Origin: Gnetum montanum | Lineage: Eukaryota; Streptophyta; Gnetopsida; Gnetales; Gnetaceae | Reading direction: 5' to 3' | Assembly: GCA_015680685.1 (NCBI GenBank) | Contig: MNCI01033568.1 | Span: 451,551 to 513,550 of the forward strand | Length of the DNA stretch: 62,000 nucleotides | In this document: positions 9,651 through 21,062 of the stretch, one piece after another | How the letters are laid out: every line of letters starts with the position of its first letter | Position numbering within the stretch: position 1 is the first letter of the stretch | Made by a program: the position numbers and the translations under genes | The notes under the pieces: generated by a model | Told to the model about the DNA's origin: nothing | Seen by the model: only the letters and a program-made list of their open reading frames with translations | Databases searched by the model: none

Positions 9651-11692
9651 AACAAATGCCTCATCAGATGGACAACCATGCTCAATCTTTCGGATCACCT
9701 CCTTTCAACTTAGTCATGGAGGAGATGACCATCCTTGCTAACTATCTAAGAAACTCCTTAGTTTTTCATCTTTTTGTTTTATACATTTTTTTTTTACACC
9801 TTGTTATTTTTACAAATTTTTGTTTTACACATTATTTATCTTATACCTTTTTGTTTTTAAATTATTAATTTTTCAAAATTTTTGTGTTACAACATCATTA
9901 ATATGTTTTATTTTGCTTAATTATTTTACAATTTCTTGTATATTTTCATTTATTTGAATGTGATTTTCTTATTGTGTTTTAATAATAATAATGTGCCTTA
10001 TTGTCAATTCAGTGCAGTGTGGTTTTTTTGATGTGGGCATGTGCTATCTAGTAATTTGATTATTGGTGTTTGGATTCTAGCTTTGAATTTTGTTACTTAT
10101 AACTAGGACATGGTTTCTTTTTCATGAAACAAGTAGTGAGTTCACAACATCCATCCATCCACAAACTCTATGGTTTTCCTTGTTCTAGAAGAATGAGGTC
10201 CCTTTTTCATTAATAAAACTCTAACAAACTTATGACCTTGGAAGTTTCTAAACTTATAAAGGATTCAAAGGTTTGAACAAGGTATGACTTTAAGGGGACT
10301 CAGTACTCTTTGTGCCTCTCTACTTACTTGGGTGCATGTGTGTTTTCATGGATTTCTTACTGTTCCATGTTGACCAATAATAGGAAGTTAAATAAGTCTT
10401 TGCATGGTGTGGTTCCCATTCAAAAAAAAATGATGGGAATTCAAAGCACATCCCTTAGACAAAATAAATGGGCTACAAGCACTAGTTATGAGATTAGAAA
10501 GACATGTTACTCATGCTTGAAGGTCTCCTTTCACTAAGACCCTTTCTCACTTCCTACTTCTTTTTTCTTCTTCAATAAGTAATGGTGGTTGTTTTGTGAG
10601 AGCACTCTTGTGTCTCAAGGGGATGGACTGGTCTTAGAGTGGTAATGTAAAGTCACTGAACATGGTTGATTTTGTTCTAAGCTAAGGATGGATTTTTTCA
10701 GGTCATTTAACCACAAAATTCACAAGGGACTTCATGTGACCTTAATTAGGAACTCCATTCCACACACTCTCTCATCCATCTATGATTTCCATGTCTCACA
10801 TCACTACTGATTTCATGTTCTTATTCGATGTCTTGGTTTGATGTGTCGAGATTCTTAGGTAGTTTCTTCTAGGTTTTTGTGCTTAACTTTTCGTAATCAT
10901 TAATCATCCATGGGTTCCACGAACTCCTTGGTTTGAAGTTATGTAAGGACAATAAAGGACATGTGCCTACTTTTGGGAGGATCCACTTACATACCTTTTG
11001 GTTGGGTTAGCTAAGTTCTTTATCCTTAAACATCCTCATAATCAAATCCTTTGGTGTGCCCCATCAATGAAATCTAATTGTGCACATCTTCACAATGTTT
11101 TCTAGTGAAACCCTCTTTTTATTGTTGTGAATTCTTAAACACTCTTCAAGAATTTTATTACGTTGGACTTTCTAGAATTTAATAATGAACCACTTATCCA
11201 TTTCACCCTATTTTTTAAGTCTTCCCGCTAACACTATTAAAGGAACCAATCCACCATAATCACAACCTAGCCAAGTGTAATCACCAATGAGACAAGGTAC
11301 TTAAAAGCTATATGTTACACATTGCACACTAATCCATGATTTTGTTGTGATTGTAGTGGAAGTGTGTATTGGAAGTGGGACTATCTTCACCAAGGAAGAT
11401 GCAACAAGACATGTGATGAGGACCATTCATGATCATTGGATCTTCTCCCTTGCTCTTTAGCTGCCAAAGGAGTTGGATGTCAGTTTTTTCCAGGGTGTTC
11501 AATTCTATTGTCATGAACACTCAATTTTGTAAAATATTGTAAATCTATATATGTGGCCACTTTGATTATATCTATTTCATCTGAGTTAGTTTGCATGTTA
11601 GTCAATAATCTCATACCTTTCCAATATTTTGTAAGGAACTTATTCGTCCTCTTGTTTACTTGAGGATGAGTTTTTATTCAGTTGTGGGGGCA
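9651..11692 (+). other. E3 spacer between pol and 3' LTR, with accessory-gene remnant
   Basis: No long frame. A T-rich stretch (9760-9990) follows pol, as in E4 (24240-24380) and E7. Blocks at 10310-10535 and 10600-11000 match the E7 spacer (51720-52500). A splice-site remnant TTGTGATTGTAG lies near 11345-11356. What follows is non-coding, so the accessory gene is reduced to scraps. Polypurine tract GTTGTGGGGGCA at 11681-11692. Confidence 0.65.
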
Positions 11693-12528
11693 TGATGAAT
11701 TATATTTTTCCTATGATATCAGGGTCCCAAGATGCGATGTCAAATATCTGATATTACAGGGTGTGTTTCGGCCTATAAATATAGTGCTTGGACATATGAT
11801 TTGGGCATAGTTTTTTTCATAGCATAGCAAAGCTCTTGCAATTTCTTTTCTCTAGAGTTAAAATATTTTCCAAAGTGCTTGCAATAGGAGTCACTGAGTG
11901 TATAGATCTTTATTTGAGCACTGTTGTACTTGAGCACAGTCATGTGTGGTAATAAAGATGAGCTTTTTGATCAAACCTTACAGCACCTTGGTTAGCTTAT
12001 ATATGTTATTCATGCATTTAATGTTTTATGCAATTTCATTTAATATTATCAAGTAATTAAACTAAAGTGAGCTAGCTCAATTAAATAGCAGTTAATTAAG
12101 CACATAAGTACGACTGCTTCGAGCATGCATATGACTCTTGGTAATCCCAGCAATGCTTAATGTTTGGTAATGTAGTAGCATTATACGTGTTTAGGATGTG
12201 CACAGAAAGTGGGACCAGATATTTATGTTAGGGTAGTTAGTTATTAATTAGTAATTAGATTAGTTAAATTAATTATAAATTGAGTTTCAACTTCTTGTTA
12301 ATCGTAGATGAATAAAATATAAAATAACAAAAATCATGTGCCTTAACTACACTTAATCATCCCGTTAAGCTCCACAAGTGTAGTTGAGAAGATGGTGATT
12401 GTCACAATTCGATTTCACATCTTGGAGCCAGTGTACTTAGGAACTTAAGATCTATGAAATTCAACTGGATTGTGTGCGAATGCTTATGATTCATATGGTT
12501 GGGTGTAGGGGTACCTTGCTACTCATCA
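11693..12528 (+). repeat. E3 3' LTR (836 bp)
   Basis: Starts TGATGAATTATA and ends TGCTACTCATCA. U3 motif GATGTCAAATATCTGATATT is shared with E3n. TATA CCTATAAATATAG near 11774. AATAAAGATGAG near 11951 is a likely poly(A) signal. Confidence 0.85.
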
Positions 12529-14780
12529 AAAGGTATAATTTATAAGATATTGCAAATGCACCAACATGTTCAAAATCATCATGTTTCAAAATGGCTAAGA
12601 AAGATTAAACTTGGAGAAAAATTCAATATAAAACATTACAAATTAATCAAAATTGATGAGAAGTAGTCCCAAAATCATGCATTAATTTAGAAAAAATGTC
12701 ATGATATCCTTGAAGATGTGAGGTTAGTTTAGAGCCATGATCAACAAAATTCATGTAAGTGGGTCCTTTTGAAAGTAGGATTCTATCATAATACTCTTGT
12801 ATAACCATTTGTATAGATGTTTTTGGGCATCTTAGTAGTTAAATGTGGATTATGCCTTTGTTCAAAACACACACAACCATCTTGGTTGGAATCCTGTACT
12901 ATACTATACAAAAACCATTTGGTATAGAATGATATGCAACTACAAAGTGAATAATGAAATGAGAAGGGATTGTAGAGATTGGGATGTGAGATGGCTTACC
13001 ATGTTTGCAATAGGTTCTTATGTCAATTATAGTTAAGATGACCATTATACCTATCCATCTAGGTTTGAAACCAAGTCCATACATTTACTAGTGAAATTAC
13101 GTTACCTCATCCCATACTTACCACTATAGGACCACCACAACCATATGGAAACATCACTAATCAACAAAAGAAACAAGGAATTGGTTTTGACTGATTAATT
13201 ACTAAAGCATGGGTAACATGTATTTTTAGCCCCATAACCAATGCTAATCCTTCTAAAGAAGTACTATCACAACCTAGAAATTTACATAAATTTAATAATT
13301 TAAGGCATATGATTAATTCTTTAGTATTGTCAAATATGTTATTACTATTGCCATTGTTATTAGTTTTTTACATAAGTGAATGCAATATCCTTGATAAAGT
13401 ATTTTATTAAAATTTTCTATCCTTTGTTTCACTACTATATAAGCTTAGTCATAAATCTTCTGAATATTTTATAATTAAATGTTGAAATTCAATTAGCTTA
13501 GGAAGGTTTTCTTTTTATCAGTTATTATAACTTTACAAGTATTTGGCTATGCATATTTTATTTTTTATGCAAATTTAGTTATGTATATTCAATCTTTGTT
13601 ATGCACATTTATTCTTTATTATGTACATTTCTTTATGCATCTTTTTATTTTATGATGCATATGTGATTATATAATACTATGTTCATGAAGAAATTCTAAA
13701 TCCTCACCCTTTTTTTTTTGTTATTAAACTAGGATTTGAAGTTTATTTTTAATAATAATAAAATATTGCATAAATCAGCTTTGTTAAGGAAGTACCTTAG
13801 GATGATGTCCTACCTAGAATTTGATCTTACCAATATGTGTGGAATGTTTGAAAAAGTAAGTTTTGATACTTGGTTTACTAGAATTAGAGTTACAATTTTC
13901 AAGATATCACATTTTCTAGTGTGCATAAAATACCATAAAGCTTTGGCATTTGAACTAGGTGACTATGATAAGTAAATCCTAGATACGATTCTAGCATACA
14001 ATTTGGTAGAACACTTGATAAGGATTTCATAGGTTCAAATAAAATTTGATTTGGAGTCATGGTGTACATGTTATGGGTGTTAAATATTGAGGGAATTATT
14101 GGAAATAGAAAATGAAGAATAAACTTATGAAAATGATTTTTCTTAAAAAATAATAGTATGAAAAATAAAATTTCAAAAGGAAAGTCAAAGTGGAAAAAGC
14201 ATGTTCACATGCAAAATCAAAAGAAATGTATATATGTTATATGTTATATAACATATAATAAATGTTATATATTTAACTTTTCCATACCTCTTCTGCCACA
14301 TGTTTATAGCCACTATTTTTTGTCATTTGGTTTTGCAATCATCATTTTTTGAAACAATGTTTCTAAAAGATATTTTTTTCATTTATTCTTCGTTTTGAAG
14401 CTAATTTTAGCCTTGTTTCTTTCGTTTTTCCCCTTATAAATAGGTTGAGATCTTAGATACATTTCATCGCAATTTGTAGAAGGGTTTCGAGTGTGATGGG
14501 TTAAGCAAAGTAAAAACAAATCGATGGCATTAACTATAAAAGGAAGATGGTAAGAAGATTTTGGAAGCCTTGCCAACACAAGTAAGAAAGATTATTTTAG
14601 TTTTATTTTCATATGAATAACCTATTTTATTATGGAATTTGTAAGAAAATTTATTCTACTTTACTTTTTATGTAGCTATCCAATTTTGTTTTAGATAACA
14701 TAAGAAGGATTATTATAGTTTCCTTTTCATATTATTGCCCTATTTTTTTGTAGATCTTATAAGAAATATTATTTTATATT
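12529..14780. other. AT-rich sequence without recognisable genes
   Basis: No supported coding region. Short frames (12845-13036, 13736-13975) match nothing I recognise. A 40-bp dispersed motif lies at 13203-13243. A TATATGTTATATAACATATA palindromic run lies near 14230-14270. Repeated CCTATTTTATTATGGAATTT-like phrases (14621; also 18901) suggest an old repeat. Confidence 0.5.
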
Positions 14781-15009
14781 TCATTTTATTTTGGCCGAGA
14801 GGCCAACTTGTCTCGCAAGATAAGAGGGAGGGGGAGTGCATTTGTCGCCCTCCACGTCACGTGCCACGTAACATCCCATGAAATGGGAAAAAACATGAAT
14901 CGAAGAGCCAGACCTTTTTGTATTCCCATTGCACAAAATGTGAACTAAAGAGCCATATCTTTTCATATTCCCACTACACACATAAAAAGGCCAAACGCAA
15001 CCAAATGTA

Positions 15010-15045
15010 GAATGGGAATGAGAATGGGAATGGGAATGAGAATTC
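15010..15045 (+). repeat. GGGAAT/GAGAAT short tandem repeat
   Basis: Hexamer array (GGGAATGAGAAT units) directly upstream of the subtilase fragment. Confidence 0.85.
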
Positions 15046-15087
15046 CATTTCCATTTTGTCTCCATCTTTGTCTACAATTGCTGTTGC

Positions 15088-15311
15088 AGGCCACTTGGCC
15101 CAACCAAACCAGCTTCAATGACGCCAACTTCAAAGCTCTGCTAGAGCACTGGAAAGGCATCTACGATGGTGGCCCATGCTTCAGCTACAATAACAAGCTC
15201 ATGGGAATGCGCTTCTTCAACCAAGGCAGCAATAAGGTAGTAGGCTAGTCGACCCTTGCTACATCCTTGCTTAACATTGAGGGCCACGACATGTACACAT
15301 CATCGACAATC
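15088..15311 (+). pseudogene. Subtilisin-like serine protease exon fragment
   Basis: The frame reads TWPNQTSFNDANFK, then HWKGIYDGG, then NNKLMGMRFFNQGS. Plant subtilases have WPES.SFND....P.P..WKG......CNNK.IGAR.F..G just after the catalytic Asp. Past a TAG at about 15247, the same frame gives EGHDMYTSST near 15278-15310, which corresponds to the subtilase DGHGTHTAST block. The second His of that block is replaced by Tyr, so the fragment could not be active. The catalytic Asp segment, Ser region and all other exons are missing. It is probably a captured or relic host exon. Base composition is more GC-rich than the surroundings. Confidence 0.7.
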
Positions 15312-16690
15312 ATAATACAATTTTTGTTATAATAGCTAAAAGATCCCTTCATTTAGGTTTCTTTTTCTTGGATAAAATTTATATATGAATTAGGCCAATA
15401 TGTTCCTTGAGTAGCTTTGTTTGAATGTATGTTTTAAGCATAAAATTTTGCAAGTAGGGGCAGGATGAGGGGTAGAGTTAGAGGCATTCGAGGAAAGACA
15501 GTAATGGCTACAGTTGAAGCTACAGCCTGAAGAAAGGGTCCTTTGAAGTTTCTATGTCAACAATAGCTTTTGGTTATTGAAATCTCTTTCTAGAAACAAA
15601 CTTTTTGCTAGTCTTTTTATGTGTGTTTTTGTTAATTTTTTATAGTGAATTGTAACATGTTGAACATTATATTTTGATGATTTTGTGCAATTTTCATAGT
15701 TTCACTTCAAGCTGAGCTCTTTTGTCATCAGTACTTAGCATGCATTCCTATACATTTGCATTCCCAATGCAAAAACATTCCAAAGTGTGGTTCTGTTCTT
15801 TTTTTCAGTGCTTTCTGGAGTGGCAGGGAATTCTAAAATTGTAATTTTCTGCTACTATCTTGAGTAATCTTCTTTTGCCATACCCTTTTTCAATGTAAAG
15901 GAACATTTGTAAGTTCATTTTCTCTTTATCTCATTGTATATTTTGTGTAGGTTTTATCATTTCTATGGTTGTGCTTTGAAATTCAACAGTTACCATGGAG
16001 TAGATGCATTCAGTTGTTATGATTGTGACTACTTTTTCGTTTGTAATATGAATTTTAATAAAATGCAAAAGTATTAAAATTTTTTCTAGCACATGAAAAT
16101 TATTAGCCAATTTGAGATGTTGACCTGACTTCAGTCATAATTTTAACAATTTTTCTTGCTTATTGGGAGGACTTAAAGAGTTCAAATTTGCTAATCTCTT
16201 CATACCTTCTCGCATGCAACGAGGCCTTTTCTTTATGTACATATTCTTTGATTGATGGAATCTAATAGATGATATGGTTGTTAACTTGGTAAATTTGAAA
16301 AACGAGAACTTCTATAGCTCTGGCAGCCTAGACCCTAGGAAGATCTCCGGCAAGATCATGTTGTGATGATCCTAGCTAATGCCGATGCACATAATCATAA
16401 ATAACCAATTATTTATAAATATTCCCTAGCCAAAGAGTCACTACAGGGGAGCCAATGATTATATTTATCTCAGTTATATATAATGATATATTTATAATCA
16501 TAAACATAAATGATTATATATAATGATTATAAACATTTCATTATAAATAAAGTCGATTATTTATAATCATTTCATTATATATATCTTATGGATAATGGCT
16601 TAGCATTACGAATGAAAAAATAATATCTCTAACATTATGGATTATGAATAATATTTCATCATATCTTGGCTTTATTTATTATGAAATGTT
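15312..16690. other. Non-coding AT-rich sequence up to the assembly gap
   Basis: No supported gene. From 16395 to 16690 the sequence is dense in ATAAT/ATTAT palindromic repeats (TATATAATGAT, ATGATTATAA), which may explain why assembly failed here. Confidence 0.5.
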
Positions 16691-17602
16691 NNNNNNNNNN
16701 NNNNNNNNNNNNNNNNNNNNNNNNNNNNNNNNNNNNNNNNNNNNNNNNNNNNNNNNNNNNNNNNNNNNNNNNNNNNNNNNNNNNNNNNNNNNNNNNNNNN
16801 NNNNNNNNNNNNNNNNNNNNNNNNNNNNNNNNNNNNNNNNNNNNNNNNNNNNNNNNNNNNNNNNNNNNNNNNNNNNNNNNNNNNNNNNNNNNNNNNNNNN
16901 NNNNNNNNNNNNNNNNNNNNNNNNNNNNNNNNNNNNNNNNNNNNNNNNNNNNNNNNNNNNNNNNNNNNNNNNNNNNNNNNNNNNNNNNNNNNNNNNNNNN
17001 NNNNNNNNNNNNNNNNNNNNNNNNNNNNNNNNNNNNNNNNNNNNNNNNNNNNNNNNNNNNNNNNNNNNNNNNNNNNNNNNNNNNNNNNNNNNNNNNNNNN
17101 NNNNNNNNNNNNNNNNNNNNNNNNNNNNNNNNNNNNNNNNNNNNNNNNNNNNNNNNNNNNNNNNNNNNNNNNNNNNNNNNNNNNNNNNNNNNNNNNNNNN
17201 NNNNNNNNNNNNNNNNNNNNNNNNNNNNNNNNNNNNNNNNNNNNNNNNNNNNNNNNNNNNNNNNNNNNNNNNNNNNNNNNNNNNNNNNNNNNNNNNNNNN
17301 NNNNNNNNNNNNNNNNNNNNNNNNNNNNNNNNNNNNNNNNNNNNNNNNNNNNNNNNNNNNNNNNNNNNNNNNNNNNNNNNNNNNNNNNNNNNNNNNNNNN
17401 NNNNNNNNNNNNNNNNNNNNNNNNNNNNNNNNNNNNNNNNNNNNNNNNNNNNNNNNNNNNNNNNNNNNNNNNNNNNNNNNNNNNNNNNNNNNNNNNNNNN
17501 NNNNNNNNNNNNNNNNNNNNNNNNNNNNNNNNNNNNNNNNNNNNNNNNNNNNNNNNNNNNNNNNNNNNNNNNNNNNNNNNNNNNNNNNNNNNNNNNNNNN
17601 NN
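16691..17602. other. Assembly gap (912 N)
   Basis: Undetermined bases. The helicase frame emerges directly from its right edge, so the upstream helicase sequence may be hidden here. Confidence 1.
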
Positions 17603-17958
17603 TTATGTATCCATTATATGTTATTGTTGATTTTGACTCTTACATCGGATGTGCCTTTGATAATGGTAATCCTCATCATGTGCCAATTGTACCTATAGTC
17701 CAAGGAGCATCTCATCAATCACCATTACGATTGGCATGGACCATGACTATTCATAAATCTCAAGGAATGACACTAGATAAGGCTACTATTCACATTGGTT
17801 CAAGAGAAGTTATGGGTCTTACGTTTTTTGCATTATCTGGAGTCAAGACCATTGATTCTTTAAAGATTCATCCTCCTTTTCATGTGCAAAAATACAAAAA
17901 TATTTCAAATGCTAAACATCTCCAAAGTAGAATTGCAAAAGAAGTTTGTTTTGCTTAG
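17603..17958 (+). pseudogene. PIF1-like DNA helicase, C-terminal part
   Basis: An open frame enters from the gap and ends at TAG 17956-17958. It contains PLRLAWTMTIHKSQGMTLDK, the helicase motif typical of PIF1/RecD-type superfamily 1B helicases, followed by VMGLTFFALSGVKTIDSL, where the usual form is G..(Y/F)VALSRV. The Arg of the ALSR motif is Gly here, so activity is doubtful. PIF1-like helicases occur as host genes and as the Helitron helicase. No Rep domain or Helitron end is visible, and the N-terminal Walker motifs would lie in the gap. Origin (Helitron or free-standing) is undecided. Confidence 0.75.
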
Positions 17959-18619
17959 TTGGAGAATTAGGCATATTGAGTTCACACTTATTATAGTATT
18001 TTGCCTTTTGCTCAATCTTATTATACAGCTCTGTAATGTTTGTTGCAATAATTGTGTAATGTATTCCTTCATCAACATATACAAAATATATAAACTTTTA
18101 TTTTAATCAATTTATATTTACCAGTATATATTATTTGGAATGCAAATAGTGATGATAACTTAAAAAATAAAAAAAAAATTAAATTCTACTCATAGCCCAT
18201 GAAATCACTACACAAGAGAACTTACGGGTCTAATGTTTGTTGCATTATCTAGAGTCAAGACAATTGATTCTTTAAAGATTCATCCTCCTTTATATGTGCA
18301 AAGATATAGAGATTTCAGATGCTAAATATCTCCAAAATAGAATTGCACAGGAAGTTCGTTTTGCTCAATTGGAGGATTAGGCATATTAAGTTCACAGTTA
18401 TCATTATATTTTGCCTTTTGCTAAATCCTATTATACAACTCTATAATGTTTGTTGCAATAATTATGCAATGTAATCCTTCATCAACATATATGAAATATA
18501 TAAATTGTTATTTTAACTAATTATGTTTACTAGTATATATTATTTGGAATGCAAATAGTGATGATAACTTAAAAAATAAAAAAATAATTAGATTCTACTC
18601 ATAACCTACAAAACCACTC
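17801..18619 (+). repeat. Tandem duplication (412-bp unit) of the helicase 3' end
   Basis: Unit 1 (17801-18212) and unit 2 (18213-18619) both begin CAAGAGAA and share GCATTATCT, ATTGATTCTTTAAAGATTCA and the AT-rich 3' flank. Unit 2 has lost the frame. The duplication ends where the CACTA-ended MITE begins. Confidence 0.85.
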
Positions 18620-18893
18620 CACTAGCTTATATATATATATATAAATTGGTCGAGATGATTTAAAAAAAAATGATGTTAACTAAGCCTGACTATTGGATGA
18701 GATAACAAGATAACTAAAAATGGAATCACTCATCCCTCCTCTATTTCTCTACCACTTACCCAATTTAGTTTGTTTAGTAGTCGAGCTTGGTTAACATCAT
18801 TTTTTTAAAAATCATCTTGGCCAATTTATAGAGAGAGAGAGAGATATATATATATATATATATCTCTTTTATATATATATATATAAGCTAGTG
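18620..18893 (+). mobile_element. MITE with CACTA-like ends
   Basis: It starts CACTAGCTTATATAT and ends ATATATAAGCTAGTG. The inverted repeats extend about 65 bp inwards (AAATTGG, AGATGATTT, then ATGATGTTAAC on the left; the reverse complement on the right). The right arm is lengthened by GA and TA microsatellites (18831-18870). No protein is encoded. A 3-bp target duplication is not evident (CTC against TAT), so the CACTA assignment rests on the termini. Confidence 0.6.
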
Positions 18894-21057
18894 TATATGT
18901 CCTATTTTATTATGGAATTTCTATTTATCCTCTATACTTTATTTTCTTCTACTATTTTCTTACAATTTTGATTATTATGCTAAGATTCTGCTGGATTTCC
19001 ATCATTTTGGGCTTGTTTTTGGTATTTTAGTTGTGTTTGAATCTTTTTTTGTCCTTTGGTAAATTTCTAAGATTATGGAAACTTTATTTAATCTAATTCT
19101 TGGATATTTTTTAACTATTTTAGATCAGTTTTTGATATGAACATGGTTTTTGGTTCAGCTCATGACATAAACATGATTTTGTGAGAATTTTGTGCAATTT
19201 TGGATTTTATAGAATTTTGGCCATTTTGGATATCTTTTGGATTTTTGAAATTAAGTAATAATATTTGTGTAATTGGTTTTACTTAGTTGGTAGTGGGAGT
19301 CATGAATCTTTTAGATGTTCCGATTTTCATGTAGTAGTGGAGTGTTCTTTAGTAGGACCCATCCCACAAGAACAAAGGTTGTTGGATAGATTTCCTACCT
19401 TAGATTTTGATTCATAAATTCATGTGAGGTTATGAATTTAGTCAAGACCATGACATTGAATAGTTGTGTCTAGTGGAGTTATGGTGAGACATAGTCAATA
19501 CCTATCCTTCTAATGATATGTGTGCTTTGGCCATTGAGGATGTTAGTAGTGAGGCTCTTGCTAAGGCTTGGCCATGAGTGACTTTTTTTAGGGTCATAAG
19601 GATAATCCGATGATAGTAATTGAGGTTATTCCAAGATTTGTTGATGAGTCCCTTTGGCAGTGAGGGTAACAAAGACCTAGCCTTTGGAGATGCATAGTTA
19701 AAAAATATACATTTTTGGATTTTTTTGGACAATTTATGATATATTTAGACATTAAATAATTAAAAGAATGATCCAATGATGGTAGTAAGGCTATTTCAAG
19801 ACTTGATGGTTCTTGTTAGAAGTGATGGTAACTAAGACCTAGCCTTTGGAGATGCCTAGATAAAATATACATTCTTTGAATTTTTGATTTTCTTTTGGAT
19901 GTATAAATTTCTTTTAAAATTTGGAAAATTTGTGGCATTTTTGAACTTTGAAACATTTTTGAATATTTTATTGTCAACCTTTACCCATCCCATATCCTAA
20001 AAATTTTTTCCATAAGCTTTATGCTCCCTAAAGAGGAAAATATAATAACCTTTCTTATTTGAGAGATTCTAACTCCTTTTGCATTTCGATGCAAAGAGTC
20101 TAGAATAGTTAGAAAACCATGGAAAGAGGGACATGGAGTGAAAGGTCAATGAATTTTGTACAAGATGGAGTTTCTAAGCTTAAAAAATAATTTATGTATA
20201 TTTTGTAATTTTGTAAAATAGAAACCTTATACATTTCTTGAATATTTGGGCCATGTATCTATTTTTCTAAATAAATAATAAAGTATGATAGATATGAATT
20301 TGTTGTTTATGCCATTGGGACCATGAGATTTCAAGGAACATTTTTCATTTCAATGCGTGCTATACATTCGGAAAATTAAATATTATTTATTATACATTAA
20401 TATTTTATTATTTAATTTAGTAAACTTAAAACATGAATATCTTTATTTCTAGAGGTCCAATTAAGGTGAAACAAGTGTCGTTGTGATTGTTATATTACAT
20501 ACTATTTTATGATGCAATTTGTGAAATTTTTAGATATCTACATTATTTAAATAAATTTTATTTAATTATATATGTGAGTATTAGAAAATTTTATTGTGCT
20601 ACATTGCTTTACTATATTTATGCTCATTATTAATAATTATTATCTATTTTGTCGCTTTCTTTTGAATCAGTAAAATAAGATTAAGTCTAGATCCTTGGGG
20701 TTTCATAGTATCTCTATTAATTATTTATAGGATATTTTATAGATAATTAATAGGGATGTTACAAATACCTTTAGGCATGTTTGACATGTCTTTCCAGTTA
20801 CATAATGAGACTAGTTCAAGAGACCTTTGAGATTTCTAGAAGTAGCCTACCTTCAAGCATGTGTAACATGTCTTTCTAGTGGTATCCTAGAAATGAATAT
20901 TTTGTGTGAATTAATTAATTAGTATTTATGATTTCCTTATAAGAGGACTACATTTAGGCATGGGTAACATATCTTTTCAGTGATATGGAAAGACAACACT
21001 TATTTGAGAATACACTTCTATTAAAAGTAGAACATGAGTAATGACATAAACACATAT
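18894..21057. other. AT-rich sequence, no recognisable gene
   Basis: Many T-rich low-complexity stretches. A roughly 155-bp block ending GACCTAGCCTTTGGAGATGC is repeated at about 19608-19700 and 19767-19850. Inverted repeat TTATAGGATATTTTATAG near 20726. The stretch ends at the E4 target duplication AGTAG (21058-21062). Confidence 0.5.
20765..20990 (+). repeat. Three spaced copies of a GCATGNGTAACATGTCTTT motif
   Basis: Copies near 20770, 20860 and 20950, about 90 bp apart, each of the form TTYARGCATG..TAACATGTC followed by TTTCYAGT. Related single copies lie at 10494-10535 (-), 13203-13243 (+), 24775-24815 (-) and 52199-52241 (+). Confidence 0.6.
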
Positions 21058-21062
21058 AGTAG

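Larger units (their letters stand above)
5735..12528 (+). mobile_element. E3: Athila-like element, chimeric and deleted
   Basis: Components in order: 5'-truncated LTR, tRNA-Asp primer site, gag, a jump into the 3' internal end and 3' LTR of a related element (E3n), integrase C-terminal part, long spacer, accessory-gene remnant, polypurine tract and 3' LTR. The 5' LTR piece matches 12224-12528 far better than the LTR at 8210-9036, so the outer pair belongs together. Protease, RT and RNase H are absent. Confidence 0.75.

Noticed and set aside
14781-15160. Minus-strand frames with SHSHSHSH repeats
   Set aside because: Product of the GGGAAT/GAGAAT repeat opposite the subtilase fragment.
16644-17958. 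Long open frames crossing the gap
   Set aside because: Most of their length is undetermined bases; only 17603-17958 has real codons.
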